Origin: Tatumella ptyseos ATCC 33301
Lineage (GTDB): Bacteria; Pseudomonadota; Gammaproteobacteria; Enterobacterales; Enterobacteriaceae
Reading direction: 5' to 3'
DNA: 64,000 nt
NCBI RefSeq assembly: GCF_000735525.1
Contig: NZ_JMPR01000028.1
Location: 124,001-188,000 of the forward strand
In this document: positions 10,494 through 18,376 of the stretch, one piece after another
Layout: every line of letters begins with the position of its first letter
Position numbering within the stretch: position 1 is the stretch's first letter
Position numbers and translations under genes: made by a program
Notes under the pieces: generated by a model
The model's database searches: none
What the model saw: only the letters and a program-made list of their open reading frames with translations
Told to the model about the DNA's origin: nothing

Positions 10494-10993
10494 AACGATC
10501 TGAACCTGAGGTCAAAGAGAACATACAAACGAAGGGGGATCCACACAGTCAGGCTGTGTACCACCAGCCGTTATCCGGCCGTCTTTAACCGCCGGATGCC
10601 ACTGCTTTTCTGTCAGAAGACAGCTTAACCGGCTAAAAGTATCGTCAAAAAATGCGGAAGTAAAGGCAGAGTCCGAAATAAACCCTGCCCGGACTCCCCT
10701 GTTGCGCAGTAAAGGCCGCCCCATTTCCATTCAGCGAAATCTGTAATATTTCATTGAATGGCAGGAACCGTTTTTTCAGTAATAAAAGGCGTATTTAAAT
10801 AGAACCGAATCCTTTCAGTATTCATCCGCCAGTCTGATCCTTCCGTAAATTAAATTTTTTAATAACATTACTTCACTGATTAAATATATTTCTGCACAGA
10901 TGGCAGGTAGTCTTTGTCAGGGCGGGAGATACCGGTAGAATGGGGGGCGACTAAAACGCAATAATATTACGACATACTATTGCAAAAAGGCAT
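10494..10993. other. Intergenic region between rcsD and micF
   Basis: About 500 bases without a supported gene. The rcsD promoter should lie here. A 72-codon open frame on the minus strand at 10512-10730 has no recognisable homology or ribosome binding site and was not accepted. The right half is AT-rich. Confidence 0.5.
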
Positions 10994-11075
10994 AAAAAAC
11001 CGGGCCAATGGCCCGGAGGGAATTATAAAAATCATTCGGGGGAATGAAGGTAATAATGAAATAAATGATGATAGC
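10994..11075 (-). ncRNA. micF: MicF antisense small RNA
   Basis: MicF is the Hfq-dependent RNA that base-pairs with porin mRNA (classically ompF) and represses its translation. Read on the minus strand from 11075, the RNA begins GCTATCATCATT, identical to the first twelve bases of E. coli MicF, the part that pairs with target mRNAs. It ends in a terminator: CCGGGCC (11000-11006 on the plus strand) pairs with GGCCCGG (11010-11016), and the A run at 10994-10999 becomes the U tract. The length, about 82 nucleotides, is near the 93 of E. coli. The position, divergent from the porin gene and upstream of rcsD, is also that of micF. The body between seed and terminator differs from E. coli. Confidence 0.9.
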
Positions 11076-11446
11076 AAGAAGAATTATATCTCCCCGTTCT
11101 ACGCTTTGTTTACCTTTGAGTGCGGTGATTTTTATATTTTTGAATTTTGTGGATCTTTACAAAATTCTTTTGCAATAAGTGCGCTATTGATTTTTTAAGA
11201 TGATTTTTAGTTGATTTGACCAATAGTGCGGATTAAAAGAGAATAATGAAATTAAGAAAGTTCCCGGTAGAAATACTTTGTCGCTAATTTCAAAGAAATT
11301 GAAACTATTTAGTCTGTTTAGTATCATTTCGCTGATAGAAAGACAGCTTTCCTGATTTAACATGATGTTACGTGTATTTTTTTGACATTTTTATACATTG
11401 ACCCGGAGCGTCACTGACGCCGGAAGGTCCACTTGAGGGTGATAAC
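11076..11446. promoter_or_regulatory. Divergent micF/ompC control region
   Basis: This AT-rich region of 370 bases separates micF from the porin gene. In E. coli the equivalent interval carries OmpR sites activating both genes. Stretches such as TTTACAAAA near 11157 and TTGAAACTATTTAG near 11298 recall OmpR boxes, but I cannot assign them with certainty. The porin start has a strong ribosome binding site: GAGGGTGATAAC directly precedes the ATG. Confidence 0.5.
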
Positions 11447-12565
11447 ATGAAATTAAGCGTTCTTTCATTACTGGTTCCTGCACTTCTGGCGGCGGGCACA
11501 GCCAATGCCGCTGAGATTTACAATAAAGACGGCAACCAGTTAGATCTGTACGGTAAGGTTGATGGCCTGCATTATTTTTCCGGTAATAACGGTCAGGACG
11601 GCGACCAGTCATATGTGCGTTTAGGCTTTAAAGGTGAAACGCAAATCTCTAATCAGTTAGCGGGTTATGGCCAATGGGAATACCAGATGGCTGCGAATAA
11701 CGCAGAAGCGGACGGTGCTGCAGATAATTACACCCGTGTCGGTTTTGCCGGATTGAAATTCGATAATGACGGCTCCTTAGATTATGGTCGTAATTATGGT
11801 GTAATTTACGATGTCTCTGGCTGGACGGATGTGTTACCGGAGTTTGGCGGAGATACGTACGGTGCTGATAACTTTATGTTCCAGCGTTCCAGCGGATTAT
11901 TAACGTATCGTAATACTGATTTCTGGGGCCTGATTAATGGACTGAATGTTGCGGTTCAGTACCAGGGTAAAAACGGCAGTGGGACTGAAACAGCCAATGG
12001 TCGCGATGTCTTAGGCCAGAACGGCGATGGCTGGGGGATGAGCGCGACCTACGATCTGGGTCAGGGTGTTTCTCTGGGGGGGGCGATGTTCTCATCTGAT
12101 CGTACCGACCAGCAGAATAATTACTCCGTTGGCAACAATCATATTCTGGGTAGCGGCGATAAAGCTCAGGCTTATACCGGTGGTGTAAAATATGATGCGA
12201 ATGACGTCTATCTGGCGGCGATGTACACGCGTTCTTACAACGCAACCCGCTTCGGAACCAGCAGCTCCACGGCTTACGGCTATGCGAATAAAGCAGATAA
12301 CTGGGAATTAGTGGCACAATATCAGTTTGACTTTGGTTTACGTCCGTCTCTGGCTTATGTGACTTCACGTGGCAGTGATATTGGTAAATACGGCTCGCAG
12401 AACCTGAAAAAATATATTGATGTCGGTACTACCTATTACTTTAATACAAACATGTCGACCTATGTGGATTATCAGATTAATCTGATGAAAAATAACGACT
12501 TCACTGAAAGCGCGGGTATTAATACCGATAATATCGTTGGCGTTGGACTGGTCTACCAGTTCTGA
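11447..12565 (+). CDS. ompC: OmpC-type general porin
   Basis: This is a trimeric outer-membrane porin that lets small hydrophilic solutes diffuse. The 372-residue precursor has a signal peptide ending at A21 (GTANA), then the classical mature start [19 protein letters not shown]. The constriction loop motif PEFGGD and the C-terminal aromatic strand ending VGLVYQF, recognised by the BAM complex, are present. OmpC and OmpF cannot be separated by motif alone; I call OmpC because the gene is divergent from micF and next to apbE, the E. coli ompC position. Expression is probably OmpR-dependent. A hairpin follows the stop. Confidence 0.93.
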   Translation: MKLSVLSLLVPALLAAGTANAAEIYNKDGNQLDLYGKVDGLHYFSGNNGQDGDQSYVRLGFKGETQISNQLAGYGQWEYQMAANNAEADGAADNYTRVGFAGLKFDNDGSLDYGRNYGVIYDVSGWTDVLPEFGGDTYGADNFMFQRSSGLLTYRNTDFWGLINGLNVAVQYQGKNGSGTETANGRDVLGQNGDGWGMSATYDLGQGVSLGGAMFSSDRTDQQNNYSVGNNHILGSGDKAQAYTGGVKYDANDVYLAAMYTRSYNATRFGTSSSTAYGYANKADNWELVAQYQFDFGLRPSLAYVTSRGSDIGKYGSQNLKKYIDVGTTYYFNTNMSTYVDYQINLMKNNDFTESAGINTDNIVGVGLVYQF

Positions 12566-12572
12566 TGGATGG

Positions 12573-12599
12573 CGGGGAATAACCTGATGTTATTCCCCG
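12573..12599 (+). terminator. Probable terminator of ompC
   Basis: CGGGGAATAAC (12573-12583) pairs perfectly with GTTATTCCCCG (12589-12599) over a five-base loop, seven bases after the stop. The following sequence is only moderately T-rich. Confidence 0.7.
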
Positions 12600-12632
12600 T
12601 ATCATTTCCTGCTGAGGCTTCGGAAAAATATT

Positions 12633-12815
12633 TTATCTGGGTTTTTCAGTGTCATAACGACAGGCTTCATCAGCGGGTTCTGCAGACATAACCTGAGAGT
12701 AACTCCCCGAATAATTACCTTCCAGCGCGGCTCCTGCCTGAGTTAATACACCGGAAGCGATCCACTCTGTCCATAGCCCTTTCAGTTTACGGGTGAATAT
12801 CGGATTCATTTTCAT
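12633..12815 (-). CDS. Small hypothetical protein, uncertain
   Basis: A 60-codon frame between ompC and apbE, on the opposite strand to both. It begins MKMNPIFTRKLKGLWTEW and has an AGGTG ribosome-binding-like sequence six bases before the ATG. The N-terminal third is basic and amphipathic; the remainder is polar with no Cys, signal peptide or membrane segment. I recognise no family. It may be a genuine small protein or chance, and codon pattern alone does not decide. Confidence 0.25.
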   Translation of the reverse strand: MKMNPIFTRKLKGLWTEWIASGVLTQAGAALEGNYSGSYSQVMSAEPADEACRYDTEKPR

Positions 12816-13015
12816 CTATACACCTCATCATTGACACCAGACCGGCTTTGAAAAATGCAATAACTATGCCAGCGTGTAGCACGGATGTTCACGGTAAAGC
12901 GCGTCAGTTTTGTTAATATGCCGCCTCTGTAGGGTGCAGTGAGACGTTACTCCTGACGCAAAAGCGTGCAGAAGGACGGTTTGCACACATGTTTCTATAT
13001 TTCAGGTGATCATTG

Positions 13016-14059
13016 ATGAAAGCATTTTTAGGTGCGGGCTTGCTGTTTGCTGCAACTCTGGCCCTCACTGGTTGTGATAATTCACCAACGGCTTCGGCAC
13101 AAAACAGTGTACTGTCAGGTAAAACGATGGGGACCGTCTGGCGTGTTACTGTTGCCGGTGTTCCGGCGGCCCGACTTCCGCAGTTACAGGAGGCGATTAG
13201 CCGCCAGTTGAGTCATGACGATCAGGAACTCTCGACCTGGAAAGCGGATTCTGCGTTATCCCGTTTCAACCAGTACCAGGGAACAGCTCCCTGGCCGGTC
13301 AGTGAAGGGATGGCCGATATCGTGACGATGGCCTTACGTATCGGGAAGAAAACTGACGGTGCGATGGATATTACGGTCGGGCCATTGGTGAATCTGTGGG
13401 GCTTTGGCCCGGTTGCGGCTCCCGAACATACGCCGGATCCGCAAGCTATTGACAGTGCTAAAGCTCTCACCGGACTGCAACATCTGAAAGTCATTCAGAC
13501 CTCACAGGGTCAGGCACTGCAAAAAGATCTGCCAGGATTGTATGTGGACCTGTCAACCATGGGTGAAGGGTACGCGACCGATCATCTGGCACGGCTGATG
13601 GAATCTGAAGGTGTCACCAATTATCTGGTTTCGGTGGGAGGAGCCTTGCTGTCGCGGGGCCAGAGTGCCGGCGGACGTCCCTGGCGTGTGGCTATCCAGC
13701 AACCGACGGACCAGGAGGATGTGGCGCAGGCAGTGGTCGATCTGCAAGAACATGGGATCAGTACGTCCGGAGACTACCGGAATTACTATGAGCTGGATGG
13801 TAAACGGATCTCTCATATTATTGACCCGGCGACCGGCCGGCCGATTGAGCATAAACTGGCTTCAGCCACTGTTATCGCTACCACAGCGATGGAGGCCGAT
13901 GGCTGGGATACCGGACTGATGGTACTTGGCACAGAAAAAGCCAAAGCGCTGGCCATTAAACAGCATCTTGCCGTTTTTCTGATTATCCGCGAGGGAAATA
14001 AATTCGTGACCTGGAGTTCACCTTTATTTAAATCATTCCTGGTTTCACAGGATCATTAA
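13016..14059 (+). CDS. apbE: FAD:protein FMN transferase ApbE (lipoprotein)
   Basis: ApbE attaches FMN covalently to threonine residues of flavoproteins such as the Rnf and Nqr subunits in the periplasm. The 347-residue protein has a lipoprotein signal with lipobox LTGC (C20) and the family blocks GKTMGTxW, DGAMDITVGPLVNLWGFGP, YVDLSTMGEGYA, GGALLSRG, STSGDYRNYYELDGKRISHIIDP and ADGWDTGLMVLG. A TTG directly upstream is possible, but ATG 13016 follows AGGTGAT at good spacing. It is followed 17 bases later by alkB. In E. coli ada lies between apbE and alkB; here ada is absent. Confidence 0.95.
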   Translation: MKAFLGAGLLFAATLALTGCDNSPTASAQNSVLSGKTMGTVWRVTVAGVPAARLPQLQEAISRQLSHDDQELSTWKADSALSRFNQYQGTAPWPVSEGMADIVTMALRIGKKTDGAMDITVGPLVNLWGFGPVAAPEHTPDPQAIDSAKALTGLQHLKVIQTSQGQALQKDLPGLYVDLSTMGEGYATDHLARLMESEGVTNYLVSVGGALLSRGQSAGGRPWRVAIQQPTDQEDVAQAVVDLQEHGISTSGDYRNYYELDGKRISHIIDPATGRPIEHKLASATVIATTAMEADGWDTGLMVLGTEKAKALAIKQHLAVFLIIREGNKFVTWSSPLFKSFLVSQDH

Positions 14060-14076
14060 AGGAGAGACGTGACCTG

Positions 14077-14685
14077 ATGCTGGATCTGTTTGAAGGTGAA
14101 ACCCCCTGGCAGGAGGTGCTGGCAGAAGATGCAATGATCCTGCGTCGTTATGCCAGAGACGATGCTCAGTGGTTATTCCGCCACATTATGCAGGTGGCTT
14201 CGCTGCGTCCGTTTCAGCATCGGATCACGCCGGGCGGGTTCCGGATGTCGGTGGCGATGACCCACTGTGGTTCACGGGGCGGTTATCCGGAAAGTATGCC
14301 TGTGACGCCGGTCAGTTTACCGGCAGAACTGAAGCAGTTTGCTGTCCGGGCTGCAGGCAATGCAGGCTTTAGCGGTTTTTTGCCGGACTCGTGCCTGATG
14401 AACAGGTATGCGCCGGGCAGTAAACTCACACTGCATCAGGACAAAGATGAGAAGGATTTACGCCAGCCTATCGTTTCCGTTTCTCTCGGATTACCCGCAG
14501 TGTTTCAGTTCGGCGGTTTTGAACGGTCGGATGCCCTGACGCGGGTACTGCTGGAACATGGAGATGTCGTTGTCTGGGGAGGACGCTCCAGATTACGTTT
14601 TCATGGTATCGCGCCGGTGAAACCCGGCTTCCACCCGCTGACCGGTGGATATCGCTACAATATGACGTTCCGCTGTGCCGGGTAA
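14077..14685 (+). CDS. alkB: Alpha-ketoglutarate-dependent DNA repair dioxygenase AlkB, shortened lid
   Basis: AlkB removes methyl groups from 1-methyladenine and 3-methylcytosine by Fe(II)/2-oxoglutarate-dependent hydroxylation. The 202-residue protein matches E. coli AlkB (216 residues) from MLDLF to the end. The iron ligands are H120 and D122 (LHQDKDE) and H176 (RFHGI), and the 2-oxoglutarate-binding Arg is in GYRYNMTFR. The segment after MSVAMTHCG is about ten residues shorter than in E. coli and lacks the tryptophan and much of the nucleotide-recognition lid. The frame is intact. It probably shares a transcript with apbE. The absence of ada next to it suggests its control differs from the E. 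coli ada-alkB operon. Confidence 0.93.
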   Translation: MLDLFEGETPWQEVLAEDAMILRRYARDDAQWLFRHIMQVASLRPFQHRITPGGFRMSVAMTHCGSRGGYPESMPVTPVSLPAELKQFAVRAAGNAGFSGFLPDSCLMNRYAPGSKLTLHQDKDEKDLRQPIVSVSLGLPAVFQFGGFERSDALTRVLLEHGDVVVWGGRSRLRFHGIAPVKPGFHPLTGGYRYNMTFRCAG

Positions 14686-14689
14686 CAGA

Positions 14690-15421
14690 CTAGGCGGTCA
14701 CTATCCAGCTAAAAACCTGTGTCTCTGTTCGCAGAAATCTTGCCGGAAAGTGGCGCCCCTGAGGCAGTGTTTCCCCCAGGGTCTCCCTCAGACGCAGGGA
14801 AGCGTGACCGGTGTTCGGGTCAAACACCGTAATTTCTGCCTGCAGGAAATCGATATACCGACCAACGATGGGCCACAGGGCTTTATACAGGCTCTCTTTC
14901 AGCGAAAAAAGCACCGTCACAGCCACAGGCCAGGGCAGAGAGCAGGATTTCAGCAGCGATTTTTCCTGTTCATTCATTAATAAGCCGGTAATTTCATCGG
15001 CAGTGGTGTGACTGACCCATTGCTCTACATCATTTCCTGTCAGACGGCCCTGGTTATCAGCCAGCAGAAAAGCCGTCCCGGCACTATGGGATAAAGAACC
15101 GGTGAATCCTGCGGGCCAGCGGGGGGAACGATCCGCATTATTGGTCAGTATAAAATCAGAGATCCCGTAACGGGAAAAAACAGTCCCGGCCAGCCATCGG
15201 CTGGCAAGATATTCCGCCTGACGCTTCGGGGCGGCAAGACGGACAGCCTGCGGACAGGGGATCGCATATCTCTCAAACTCCCGGAAATGGTAGTGAGCAA
15301 TATCGAATGTCACACAGGCCAGCAGGGGAAAGACCTCGCTGCATACTCCCTGTGTCAGGAACTGTCCTGAGGGCAGGGCGATCGGCCGACCAGGAAGGGG
15401 ATTATCTCCGGGAATGGTCAT
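14690..15421 (-). CDS. EntD-family 4'-phosphopantetheinyl transferase
   Basis: Enzymes of this family transfer the phosphopantetheine arm of coenzyme A to carrier domains of nonribosomal peptide or siderophore synthetases. The 243-residue protein has the EntD layout: PRWPAGFTGSLSHS at about 100-113, the Mg-binding motif GNDVEQ at 129-134 (usually GIDVE or GIDIE), and FSLKESLYKALW at 172-183 with catalytic E176 and K175. No carrier-protein or siderophore genes lie nearby, so the substrate is unknown. It converges with alkB, with only four bases between stops. The start has only a weak ribosome binding site. Confidence 0.82.
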   Translation of the reverse strand: MTIPGDNPLPGRPIALPSGQFLTQGVCSEVFPLLACVTFDIAHYHFREFERYAIPCPQAVRLAAPKRQAEYLASRWLAGTVFSRYGISDFILTNNADRSPRWPAGFTGSLSHSAGTAFLLADNQGRLTGNDVEQWVSHTTADEITGLLMNEQEKSLLKSCSLPWPVAVTVLFSLKESLYKALWPIVGRYIDFLQAEITVFDPNTGHASLRLRETLGETLPQGRHFPARFLRTETQVFSWIVTA

Positions 15422-15460
15422 TGTGACGACGTCTCAGGCTGGCGGAAAAACGACAGACGG

Positions 15461-16237
15461 CTAACCACGCGGCTCAGCTACCGCTTGCGCTTGTCGGATC
15501 ATTTGCTGTAACCGGCACAGTTGTTCCCCTTGTGCATTGAAATTATCTGCAGATAACCAGCGCTGAAAGGCTGTATTCAGTCTCGGCCAGTCGCTGTCGA
15601 TGACCGAAAACCAGGCCGTATCGCGGGAGCGTCCCTTGTACACCACCGCCTGACGAAAAATGCCTTCAAACTGAAAACCTAACCGTAAGGCTGCATTACG
15701 GGAGGGGGCATTCAGACTGTCACATTTCCATTCATAACGACGATACTTAAGTGCTGAAAACACATACTGCATCAGCAGGAACTGGGCTTCGGTGGATAAA
15801 ATGGTCCGCTGTAAAGACGGTGAAAACATCACATGGCCCACTTCAGTCACCCCGTTTCTGACATCTGTACGCATCAGAGAAAGCAGGCCGACGGCCCGCT
15901 CAGAGCGCAGATCCACGACAGCAAAATAAAGCGGGTCACGGCTGGCGACGGCTGTACGGATAAACGCACTGAAACTCTGAGGATCATCGAAAGGCCCGAC
16001 GGACAGGTAGGTCCAGAAAGCCGGATTACCGGTGGCCGGATGAAAAGCCTGATAAAGGTGGTCGGTGTGCTGCCCGGCATTTAGCGGTTCCAGACGGCAG
16101 TATTGTCCGGTCAGTGTAACCGGACCGGGAAAAGTACGTGCCTGCCAGTTTTCCAGCGCGGGGCCTGTCGGCTGCCCGAAAATATTAATATTCTGTTCCA
16201 TGCCTGTTCCCGGTTTGTCATCATTCTGATTTAACAT
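15461..16237 (-). CDS. RimJ/RimL-type GNAT N-acetyltransferase
   Basis: A GNAT-fold acetyltransferase of the ribosomal-protein acetylase-like group. The N terminus carries FGQPTGPALENWQAR, followed by YCRLEPLN, WTYLSVGPFDD, AVGLLSLMRTD and EVGHVMFSPSLQRT. The C-terminal CoA-binding part reads LNAPSRNAALRLGFQFEGIFRQ, as in RimJ/RimL relatives. The substrate cannot be told from the sequence. Three in-frame ATG codons are possible (16270, 16237, 16201); I chose 16237 because AGGACAGGCGG precedes it, but the homologous core would start near 16201. It probably forms a unit with the downstream phosphopantetheinyl transferase gene. Confidence 0.78.
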   Translation of the reverse strand: MLNQNDDKPGTGMEQNINIFGQPTGPALENWQARTFPGPVTLTGQYCRLEPLNAGQHTDHLYQAFHPATGNPAFWTYLSVGPFDDPQSFSAFIRTAVASRDPLYFAVVDLRSERAVGLLSLMRTDVRNGVTEVGHVMFSPSLQRTILSTEAQFLLMQYVFSALKYRRYEWKCDSLNAPSRNAALRLGFQFEGIFRQAVVYKGRSRDTAWFSVIDSDWPRLNTAFQRWLSADNFNAQGEQLCRLQQMIRQAQAVAEPRG

Positions 16238-16382
16238 ATCCGCCTGTCCTGACGAGTGCAACCGTTTCATGCCAATACAGAAATCCTCAACTGAGCAGGA
16301 GGATACGGGCCTGTAAATGATAAACTGCCGTCAGGGATCCGTCTGCAGGCAGGCGGCATTAAAGCTTACCGGAATCTTTTTT

Positions 16383-17285
16383 ATGACTCTTGAAGATATG
16401 CGTATTTTTATTATGGTGGTCAACACCGGTAGTTTTACTGCAGCCGCTGAACGGCTGATGCTTTCCAAACAATTTGTCAGTCGCCGCGTCGCTGCATTAG
16501 AAACCCGGCTGGCAACACGTTTACTGGTCCGGAATACCCGCCGCTTATCGGTCACTGATGTCGGTCAGGTTTTCTTCCGCCATGCCAGCCGGATCCTTGA
16601 TGAAGTCAGACAAACAGAAGAAGCGATCTCCCTGCGCCAGACCCGGCTGATGGGCAGTTTTAAGATAAGTCTTCCCCATATTTTTGGTCTGCGTCATGTT
16701 GCGCCGTTACTTTCCCGGTTTCAGCAGCAACACCCGGAGGTGACCCTGGCTATCGAAGTGAATGACCGGTTCGTTGACCTGGTGGGGGAAGGGGTTGATT
16801 TAGCGTTCAGAATTGGTGCTCTGGCTGATTCAGGTCTGATCGCGCGTCAACTGGATGTTCTGCCGATGGTTCTCTGTGCCAGTCCGTCTTACCTGCAGTC
16901 TGCCGGTGTTCCGCAACATCCGGATGATCTGCTGCAACATCAATGCCTGCGGTATGGCCGGGAAGGACAACAAGGCTGGGAACTGACCGTTGCCGGGCAA
17001 CGTTATCCTGTCCCTGTCAGTGGCCCGGTGACCAGTAATAACGGGGAAGTGATACGAGAGTCCGCCGAAGCCAGTTTGGGGATCGCGCTGCTACCGCATT
17101 TTGTGGTCGGGGAAGCTATCCGGCAGGGCAGGCTGATCAGCATTCTTACGGATTTTACCCCGCCGGGATTAACGCTGAATGCACTGTACCCTCAGCATCG
17201 CCAGCACAACCCGGTGATCCGCGCATTACTTACTTTTATCAGCGAGCAGCTTTTCCCCCTGCCGTCAGAGACAGAGGGCCCCTGA
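16383..17285 (+). CDS. LysR-family transcriptional regulator
   Basis: The 300-residue protein has the LysR layout: an N-terminal winged helix-turn-helix (TLEDMRIFIMVVNTGSFTAAAERLMLSKQFVSRRVAALE) and a C-terminal effector domain with VDLAFRIGALADSGLIAR, typical of the AaeR/DsdC-like group. The open frame extends 22 codons upstream, but ATG 16383 gives the usual family start. It is divergent from the GNAT gene, the classical arrangement for a LysR regulator and its target, so it may control the GNAT/phosphopantetheinyl transferase pair. That link is inference. Confidence 0.85.
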   Translation: MTLEDMRIFIMVVNTGSFTAAAERLMLSKQFVSRRVAALETRLATRLLVRNTRRLSVTDVGQVFFRHASRILDEVRQTEEAISLRQTRLMGSFKISLPHIFGLRHVAPLLSRFQQQHPEVTLAIEVNDRFVDLVGEGVDLAFRIGALADSGLIARQLDVLPMVLCASPSYLQSAGVPQHPDDLLQHQCLRYGREGQQGWELTVAGQRYPVPVSGPVTSNNGEVIRESAEASLGIALLPHFVVGEAIRQGRLISILTDFTPPGLTLNALYPQHRQHNPVIRALLTFISEQLFPLPSETEGP

Positions 17286-17915
17286 TGGCCTCCTGCTACG
17301 ACAGAATGGCTTCAGCCAATGCCCGCCATATAAATAATCAGGCAAAGTTTTGCTTTAGTTGTTCAAAAAAAATGAATGAACGCCGACTGTCTCACAGATA
17401 GAGTGTACCGTTATCATGGTATTCCCGTATCAACCGATCACGATCCTGATTTTAATAAAAACAGCAGGTTAACTCCTTACTTTCCCTGTGCTATGACAGA
17501 AAAATGCTGTCTTCTGCAAAAATTAAGACGCTTCTGAGGATGATTGTCCACTGTATGGGGACAGTCTGTCTTTTTTACGGATATTGATACTCAATTTAGT
17601 TGATGTACTATGACGACATTCCGCTGGCAAGGCAGAGGAATGCAATAATTCCCGGCTCATAAAGAGTCAAGATCAGGCCGGGTGAGTTAGCGTGTGGCAG
17701 ATCACCGAGACAGGGTAACTTACGTTTCGTTGGCATAATCGTTCAGGTCACGGGTGCGGTTTAAAATTGAAAGCGCATTAACCGATAGTTTCCGCTACCA
17801 CCGGGTACCGGGCGCTGTCATAAAAATATTATTAATCAGAATATTAATGCTTATGCACAGACTTTCCATACCGGTTAGTCGGGGGAATAAGCACTTTTAA
17901 GGCGAGGGTCATACT
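17286..17915. other. 630-base interval without a gene
   Basis: No supported coding region lies between the LysR gene and the DoxX gene. The interval is AT-rich towards its right end and should contain the doxX promoter. A single TTATGCACA at 17851-17859 matches a DnaA box but stands alone. A T run after a short self-complementary segment near 17566 is too weak to call a terminator. Confidence 0.5.
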
Positions 17916-18329
17916 ATGCAATATCTGTCATTAGAAAAATATCGTAACGGTCTGCTGTTATTAGTCCGTATTCTGTTAATGGTTCTGTTTGTGCTGTTCG
18001 GCTGGGAAAAACTGACCGGTTTCACAGGCACCATCGGGTATATGACTTCTGTCGGTGCTCCGTTACCGGCAGTGGCCGCAGCAATTGCCGTTATCGTTGA
18101 GCTGGGCTTTGGTATCCTGATCATTGCCGGTTTCTATACCCGCCCGCTGGCGATTGTGCTGGCTGTTTATACGGTGATCACCGGCCTGATGGGGCACCAG
18201 TATTGGCATATGACCGGGATGGATCAGTATATGGCGATGATTAACTTCTATAAAAATATCAGCATTGCGGGGGGCTTCCTGGCACTGGCACTGACCGGCC
18301 CTGGTAAATACTCCATTGACCGTAAGTAA
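17916..18329 (+). CDS. DoxX-family membrane protein
   Basis: A 137-residue membrane protein with four predicted hydrophobic segments (about 12-32, 54-74, 79-97 and 110-130) and the DoxX signatures LFGWEKLTGF, ELGFGILIIAGFYTRP and NFYKNISIAGGFL. DoxX relatives are linked to thiosulfate/quinone or redox stress functions, but the role of this subgroup (YphA/YqjF-like) is not settled. ATG 17916 follows GAGGGT. A strong terminator follows, so it is probably a single-gene unit. Confidence 0.88.
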   Translation: MQYLSLEKYRNGLLLLVRILLMVLFVLFGWEKLTGFTGTIGYMTSVGAPLPAVAAAIAVIVELGFGILIIAGFYTRPLAIVLAVYTVITGLMGHQYWHMTGMDQYMAMINFYKNISIAGGFLALALTGPGKYSIDRK

Positions 18330-18345
18330 CTGATCTGACTCTCTG

Positions 18346-18373
18346 AAACACCGGTTCTCACCGGTGTTTTTTT
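18346..18373 (+). terminator. Terminator between doxX and the beta-lactamase gene
   Basis: AAACACCGG (18346-18354) pairs with CCGGTGTTT (18361-18369) over a six-base loop and runs into eight T residues. The gene on the other strand ends just beyond, so the hairpin may serve both, though the A run on the left is short. Confidence 0.88.
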
Positions 18374-18376
18374 ATA

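Noticed and set aside
10512-10730. 72-codon minus-strand frame upstream of rcsD
   Set aside because: No recognisable homology, no ribosome binding site and no family pattern; it falls where the rcsD promoter should be.
14255-14330. Possible pair of compensating frameshifts in alkB
   Set aside because: The alternative frame reads WFTGRLSGKY, which only loosely recalls the E. coli lid; the annotated frame is open and keeps RGGY in register, so a genuine deletion is simpler.
17851-17859. TTATGCACA, a DnaA box match upstream of doxX
   Set aside because: A single isolated match in an AT-rich region is expected by chance; no second box nearby and no replication gene adjacent.
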